NCBI GenBank assembly: GCA_013151535.1
Contig: JAADIC010000370.1
Span: 1 to 18,137, forward strand
From: Alphaproteobacteria bacterium
GTDB lineage: Bacteria; Pseudomonadota; Alphaproteobacteria; Rhodobacterales; Rhodobacteraceae
Length of the DNA: 18,137 nucleotides
Direction: 5' to 3'
Below, one piece after another: positions 15,564 to 18,137 of the stretch. A model generated the notes under the pieces. It was given only the letters and a program-made list of their open reading frames with translations. It ran no database searches and was not told the DNA's origin. The translations under genes were made by a program, and so were the position numbers. Position 1 is the first letter of the stretch; the number at the start of each line of letters is the position of its first letter.

Positions 15564-15649
15564 TTCCAGTTCAGGTTGGATCGCAATTTAACGCCTTTTG
15601 CTTCGCTCAAACGCCAATTGCGATGTAATTGGTTCAATATGAACTGGAA
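15564..15649. repeat. Nested inverted repeats between the DksA-like gene and the small gene
   Basis: TTCCAGTTCA (15564-15573) is repeated inverted as TGAACTGGAA (15640-15649). Inside, ATCGCAATT (15580-15588) is repeated inverted as AATTGCGAT (15616-15624). Both pairs are perfect, so the stretch could fold into one long two-step hairpin, or act as DNA sites. Within the right arm GTTCA-ATA-TGAAC (15632-15644) is a compact palindrome about 24 bases before the next start. There is no T-run, so it is not a standard terminator. Also AACGCC occurs twice (15590-15595, 15610-15615). Confidence 0.7.
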
Positions 15650-15667
15650 CAGCTAGAGGAGAGCCAG

Positions 15668-15868
15668 ATGCCCTTTGAAAACCTGAAAGCCGGGATTGCC
15701 CTGTTGATCGAACAGATGACCGACAATCCCGAAGATGCCCACCAGATACAGGAAAGCCTGCGCGAAAAGCTGGCGGAATTGCGCGGCCTGGGCTTGCCCT
15801 TGCCGGATGATCTGGTGGCGCTGGAGGCGCAGTTAGAGAGGGACCTGTCCAAGGCGCACAGGCCCTAG
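15668..15868 (+). CDS. 66-residue protein of unknown function
   Basis: Family not recognised. The ATG at 15668 has a strong ribosome site (GAGGAGAG, 8-15 bases before). The sequence is soluble, acidic and largely helical: AGIALLIEQMTDNPEDAHQI, then ESLREKLAELRGLGLPLPDD, then ALEAQLERDLSKA. Its small helical form, and position after a DksA-like gene, would fit an accessory or regulatory protein, but this is a guess. It lies 109 bases after that gene, with large inverted repeats between, so it may share the FNR-controlled transcript or be switched separately. It ends convergent with the YeeE gene. Confidence 0.7.
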   Translation: MPFENLKAGIALLIEQMTDNPEDAHQIQESLREKLAELRGLGLPLPDDLVALEAQLERDLSKAHRP

Positions 15869-15916
15869 AGCCGCCAGCTTCCGCCAATGTAATGGCAGCC
15901 GCGTCCTGTGCCTCCT

Positions 15917-16975
15917 TTAGGCGGTAACCGGCTTTGCATGTTGCTGGTCGATCACATAATCCGCCGCCATCGCGCCGATCCACATGAACAGCAGGGCCAG
16001 CCATGCGGTTTGGGCGAAAATCGATGCGCCGGTCAGGCCGTTCCCAATGGCGCAGCCGCCCGCCAGCATGCCGCCGAACCCCATCAGGGCCGCACCCGCC
16101 ATGCCGCGGCGCATGGGGGCAGGGCCGTCAAAGCCCTGAAACCTGAACTCGCGCGCCAGTATTGAGGCGATGAACGCGCCCAAGAAGACGCCGGGGACAA
16201 GGCCGATCTCGAACTTCAGGACGGGGTGGCTGGACAGGAAAAACATCAGGGTGTTGGCAGAAGGGCCGGTGAAAGTGGCGCTTTGCACGGTCACCGGTTC
16301 AAAGCTGACCTGGGCCAGAATTGAGGTCATGATCCAGCCAAGCGCGATAGCAAAACCAACGCCCGAGGCCATGAACAGGTGCATGGCACCGATCCGGTTG
16401 CGATAGGATAAAACAAAGGCGATGGCGGCGGCCATGAGGCCGATGGCAAGGCCCGAGTAGGATGGCAGGTTAAGGTCGTTCAGCATCTGGATGTTGCGCC
16501 CGCCCGGGGTTGTCCAGAGCGCGGCCAGTGAATTGCGCATTGGCGCAAGCCAGCCGCCAAGGGCCATTTGTGCGAAGACCGCAAAGATCAGCCCGTTCAT
16601 GATTGCCCGCAGATTGCCGGTGGCGGCCAGTACCAGTAGCCGCCCCGAACACCCGCGCGTCAGGATCATGCCGACGCCGAACAAGAGCCCGCCAAGGATC
16701 GCACCGGAATAGGACCCGGCAACCGACATGATACGGGCCTCGGAGGTGTCGATGATGCCGTAAAGCTCGGCAGTTTGGGTCCAGATCAGGGCGGTTGAGA
16801 AGGTTAACAGCCAGACCGACATACTGGGCCCAAGGCGGGCGCGGGCGAATTCCACGGTGGCGGCGCGCAAACAAAACCGCGAGCGTTGGGCCGCGAAGCC
16901 AAAAACCACACCGACCAGCAGGCCGACAAGACCGGCCGCCAGATCCTCATCGATTGTTTCCACGAGCCAGAGCAT
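15917..16975 (-). CDS. YeeE/YedE (TsuA-like) thiosulfate/sulfur transporter
   Basis: A 352-residue inner-membrane protein with about 9-11 helices made of two related halves. Three conserved cysteines in re-entrant motifs are visible: RSRFC (Cys35), TRGCSG (Cys109) and AGGCAIGNG (Cys308). These match the three cysteines that relay thiosulfate through the TsuA/YeeE channel of bacteria (Cys22, 91 and 293 in the characterised protein). PmpA/YeeE genes are members of BigR-controlled sulfide loci elsewhere, so its position about 800 bases from bigR fits. AGGAGG eight bases before the ATG at 16975 gives a strong start. No small TusA-type partner is seen next to it. Cargo (thiosulfate or other sulfur) is inferred. 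Confidence 0.9.
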   Translation of the reverse strand: MLWLVETIDEDLAAGLVGLLVGVVFGFAAQRSRFCLRAATVEFARARLGPSMSVWLLTFSTALIWTQTAELYGIIDTSEARIMSVAGSYSGAILGGLLFGVGMILTRGCSGRLLVLAATGNLRAIMNGLIFAVFAQMALGGWLAPMRNSLAALWTTPGGRNIQMLNDLNLPSYSGLAIGLMAAAIAFVLSYRNRIGAMHLFMASGVGFAIALGWIMTSILAQVSFEPVTVQSATFTGPSANTLMFFLSSHPVLKFEIGLVPGVFLGAFIASILAREFRFQGFDGPAPMRRGMAGAALMGFGGMLAGGCAIGNGLTGASIFAQTAWLALLFMWIGAMAADYVIDQQHAKPVTA

Positions 16976-16991
16976 GATCGCCTCCTGTCAA

Positions 16992-17043
16992 ATTACATGC
17001 ATGTATTAGCAAGTATTAATGTATAGGCCTTGATCTATGTCAC
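16992..17043 (-). promoter_or_regulatory. Upstream region of the YeeE gene: palindrome and FNR-like box
   Basis: TACATGCATGTA (16994-17005) is a perfect 12-base palindrome, 19 bases before the YeeE start. Its left part ATTACA-N4-TG resembles the centre of the dyad at 14759-14788. Further up, TTGAT-CTAT-GTCAC (17030-17043) matches the FNR consensus at 8 of 10 positions. Both are candidate control sites, the palindrome for BigR/SqrR and the other for FnrL. The palindrome is strong as symmetry, the FNR-like box is weak. Confidence 0.5.
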
Positions 17044-17085
17044 TTGCGCTGAAAATTCTGCGAGGGGCTGTTGCGGTGGTATTCC

Positions 17086-17155
17086 GGCGAGGCCCGGAAT
17101 CGAACCGGTATACACGGATTTGCAAGACCAGGCATCTAACTGCATTCGTGTTGCC
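17086..17155 (-). tRNA. Degenerate or partial tRNA-Cys-like sequence
   Basis: Read on the minus strand, the 3' half follows a bacterial tRNA-Cys: TTGCAAATCCGTG (anticodon loop with GCA and the 3' stem), CCGGTTCGATTCCGG (T arm), then CCTCGCC (acceptor 3' strand) with no CCA after it. The 5' half does not fit: the acceptor partner should be GGCGAGG, but GGCAACA is found, and the anticodon stem does not pair. It is therefore probably a broken copy or an attachment-site remnant rather than a working tRNA. The T-arm region also forms a perfect ATTCCGG/CCGGAAT hairpin (17081-17100). Island-type genes follow on one side. Confidence 0.45.
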
Positions 17156-17419
17156 ATTTGCTTAGACGGCGTCGGAAATACACTGGAACGTAGCATGAAT
17201 GTTTAGATAACCTCGTCGGTCCAGATGCGAGACTAGTTGCGGGGCGAATTCATTGCGTAGGCCTTGTTGGTGGAGAAGGTTTTGTGACTCTAAGTAATAA
17301 TGTATAGTTAAGACTGTGCGAAAACTACCTATACTGTAAGGCCAGAACTTGACATTTACGATTGAAAAGTATAGTGAAACCTTCACAATAGACAGAAAAA
17401 CGCAAAGGAATAACTGCAC
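17156..17419. promoter_or_regulatory. AT-rich spacer with GTATAG repeats before the HTH gene
   Basis: No convincing gene lies in this 264-base stretch, which is clearly lower in GC than the chromosome to the left. GTATAGT occurs at 17302-17308 and 17369-17375, and the inverted form CTATACT at 17329-17335, so CTATACT and AGTATAG (17368-17374) form a 7-base dyad. TTGACA (17349-17354) with TATAGT 15 bases later (17370-17375) is a plausible promoter whose -10 lies in the third repeat. Repeats over a promoter before an HTH gene suggest autoregulation. AAAGGAA lies 11-17 bases before the start at 17420. Confidence 0.5.
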
Positions 17420-17902
17420 ATGGCTATTAGCAAAGAGCAGAGAAAATGGAGCGATGGGCTGGTCACGGCGATGGAAATCGCCCTGCGCCTGGTCAAAAAG
17501 CGCACCCCGGAGGCACTGAGTGCCCGGTCATGGCTGGAAACTTTCCGCAGCGCGCTGGGCATGTCTGTGAACGACTTGGCCGCGCGCGCGGGCGTTTCGC
17601 GGTCTGCTGTCTATCAGATGCAGGCCGCAGAAGAAAACGGGTCCGTCACGCTTGCCACCTTGGACAAGATGGCAGCCGCGATGGGCGGGCGTCTGGTCTA
17701 TGCAATTGTGCCCAGCGCCGCGCCAAGTATCCCCGCAATAATCCAGAAGCAGGCGTTGCAAAAAGCGCGTGAGATCGTCACCAACTCGCGCACGCATATG
17801 GCACTGGAAGATCAGAGCGACGGCCTGTCGCCGGTGGATGAAAGGATCAAAGAGGTGGCAGAAGAACTGGCGAGGACGATTCCAAAGGGTTTCTGGTCGT
17901 GA
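17420..17902 (+). CDS. XRE-type HTH protein, mobile mystery protein A family
   Basis: A 160-residue DNA-binding protein. The XRE helix-turn-helix is LGMSVNDLAARAGVSRSAVYQMQ (about 46-69), followed by the strand LATLDKMAAAMGGRLVYAIVP that is typical of mobile mystery protein A (TIGR02612). These proteins occur next to a Fic/DOC partner, mobile mystery protein B, on mobile elements, and the pair is probably a toxin-antitoxin-like module, with A as the regulator. Its TGA overlaps the partner start (GTGA), the usual operon layout. The remaining C-terminus (SRTHMALEDQSDGLSPVDERIKEVAEELARTIPKGFW) is helical. Composition returns to high GC here, unlike the spacer upstream. Confidence 0.88.
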   Translation: MAISKEQRKWSDGLVTAMEIALRLVKKRTPEALSARSWLETFRSALGMSVNDLAARAGVSRSAVYQMQAAEENGSVTLATLDKMAAAMGGRLVYAIVPSAAPSIPAIIQKQALQKAREIVTNSRTHMALEDQSDGLSPVDERIKEVAEELARTIPKGFWS

Positions 17903-18137
17903 ATGACTGGTGCGAAGGCCCTTACGGCTCCACGCCGCTGACCATAGATGAGCGCGAAGGTCTCAAGCCCCGGTGGGTGAAGACTCGCGGCCAGCTCAAT
18001 CAAGTTGAAGAGGCGAACATCACCAAGGGCCTGATCTGGCTCGGCGGCTCGACCTGTTTGACACTCTGCACGCCAGAGAATTGGTAGTGTCGCGAGTTTG
18101 GTAGAAATTTGAAGTTGGCGTAATCTCCGGGTGCATC
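17899..18137 (+). pseudogene. Broken Fic-family gene, mobile mystery protein B
   Basis: From the GTG at 17899, overlapping the HTH gene by four bases, the frame reads GPYGSTPLTIDEREGLKPRW, then TRGQLNQVEEANITKGLIWL, the start of mobile mystery protein B (Fic/DOC toxin-like). It then breaks: after about residue 50 the family sequence continues in another frame (LDLFDTLHAR near 18042-18075), while the original frame stops at TAG 18085-18087. Further on, WRNLRVH (about 18114-18134) resembles the family's NLGVH segment in a third frame, with stops between. At least two frameshifts therefore separate fragments, and the catalytic HPFxxGNGR motif is not reached before the window ends. The gene is probably dead or a sequencing error is present. 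Confidence 0.75.

Noticed and set aside
17162..17419. 85-codon minus-strand open frame in the AT-rich spacer
   Set aside because: No ribosome site, no motif, and it covers the likely promoter of the HTH gene.
1..18137. CRISPR array, IS transposase, rRNA
   Set aside because: No regularly spaced repeats, transposase motifs or rRNA stretches were seen.

Overview
The window looks like chromosomal DNA of an alphaproteobacterium, most likely of the Rhodobacteraceae type. The reasons are high-GC coding sequence, a cytochrome SHP/DHC/b561 locus of the kind described in Rhodobacter, a DUF1467 gene paired with methylmalonyl-CoA epimerase, a perfect FNR/FnrL box, and a BigR/SqrR-type sulfide regulator. 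This is judged from protein motifs read by eye; no database search was possible.

Layout: (1) 1-113 is the tail of an unidentified gene, closed by a strong intrinsic terminator, followed by an exported protein of unknown function (295-1269). (2) 1289-3398, minus strand, is a c-type cytochrome operon: a cytochrome b561 fused to a dihaem DHC domain, then SHP with its Asn-Cys motif, then a second free-standing DHC. (3) aspS (3683-5698) carries an in-frame, AT-rich insert of about 86 residues inside its GAD domain, and is translationally coupled to a short YigZ/IMPACT-family gene. (4) 6176-10865, plus strand, holds a DUF1800/DUF1501 (Tat-exported) pair, a GNAT acetyltransferase, a small nitroreductase and a CysZ/EI24-like membrane protein. 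(5) 10862-11529, minus strand, is methylmalonyl-CoA epimerase plus DUF1467. (6) 11613-14697, minus strand, is an operon of an ETHE1/Blh-like metallo-hydrolase, a rhodanese-like DUF442 protein and a SulP transporter. It is divergent from a BigR/SqrR-like ArsR repressor (14842-15162), with a near-perfect 30-bp AT-rich dyad between them. (7) A DksA/TraR-like zinc-finger gene sits behind a perfect FNR box, followed by a 66-residue unknown protein, and then on the minus strand a YeeE/YedE (TsuA-like) sulfur transporter with its three relay cysteines. (8) From about 17000 the sequence changes character. A degenerate tRNA-Cys-like fragment, an AT-rich non-coding stretch and an HTH/Fic 'mobile mystery protein A/B' pair follow, the Fic member being visibly broken. 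This looks like the edge of a genomic island.

Functionally, regions 6 and 7 read as one sulfide/persulfide response. The dithiol repressor (Cys38/Cys104) would sense persulfide, the metallo-hydrolase and rhodanese-like protein would oxidise or transfer sulfane sulfur, and SulP and YeeE would move sulfur oxyanions. The FNR box ties the neighbouring DksA-like gene to low oxygen. The haem locus in region 2 is an electron-transfer chain from membrane to periplasm ending in a haem protein with an open, Asn-liganded site. The best candidates for something undescribed are the aspS insert, the b561-DHC/SHP/DHC arrangement with two DHC paralogues, and the decaying island end.
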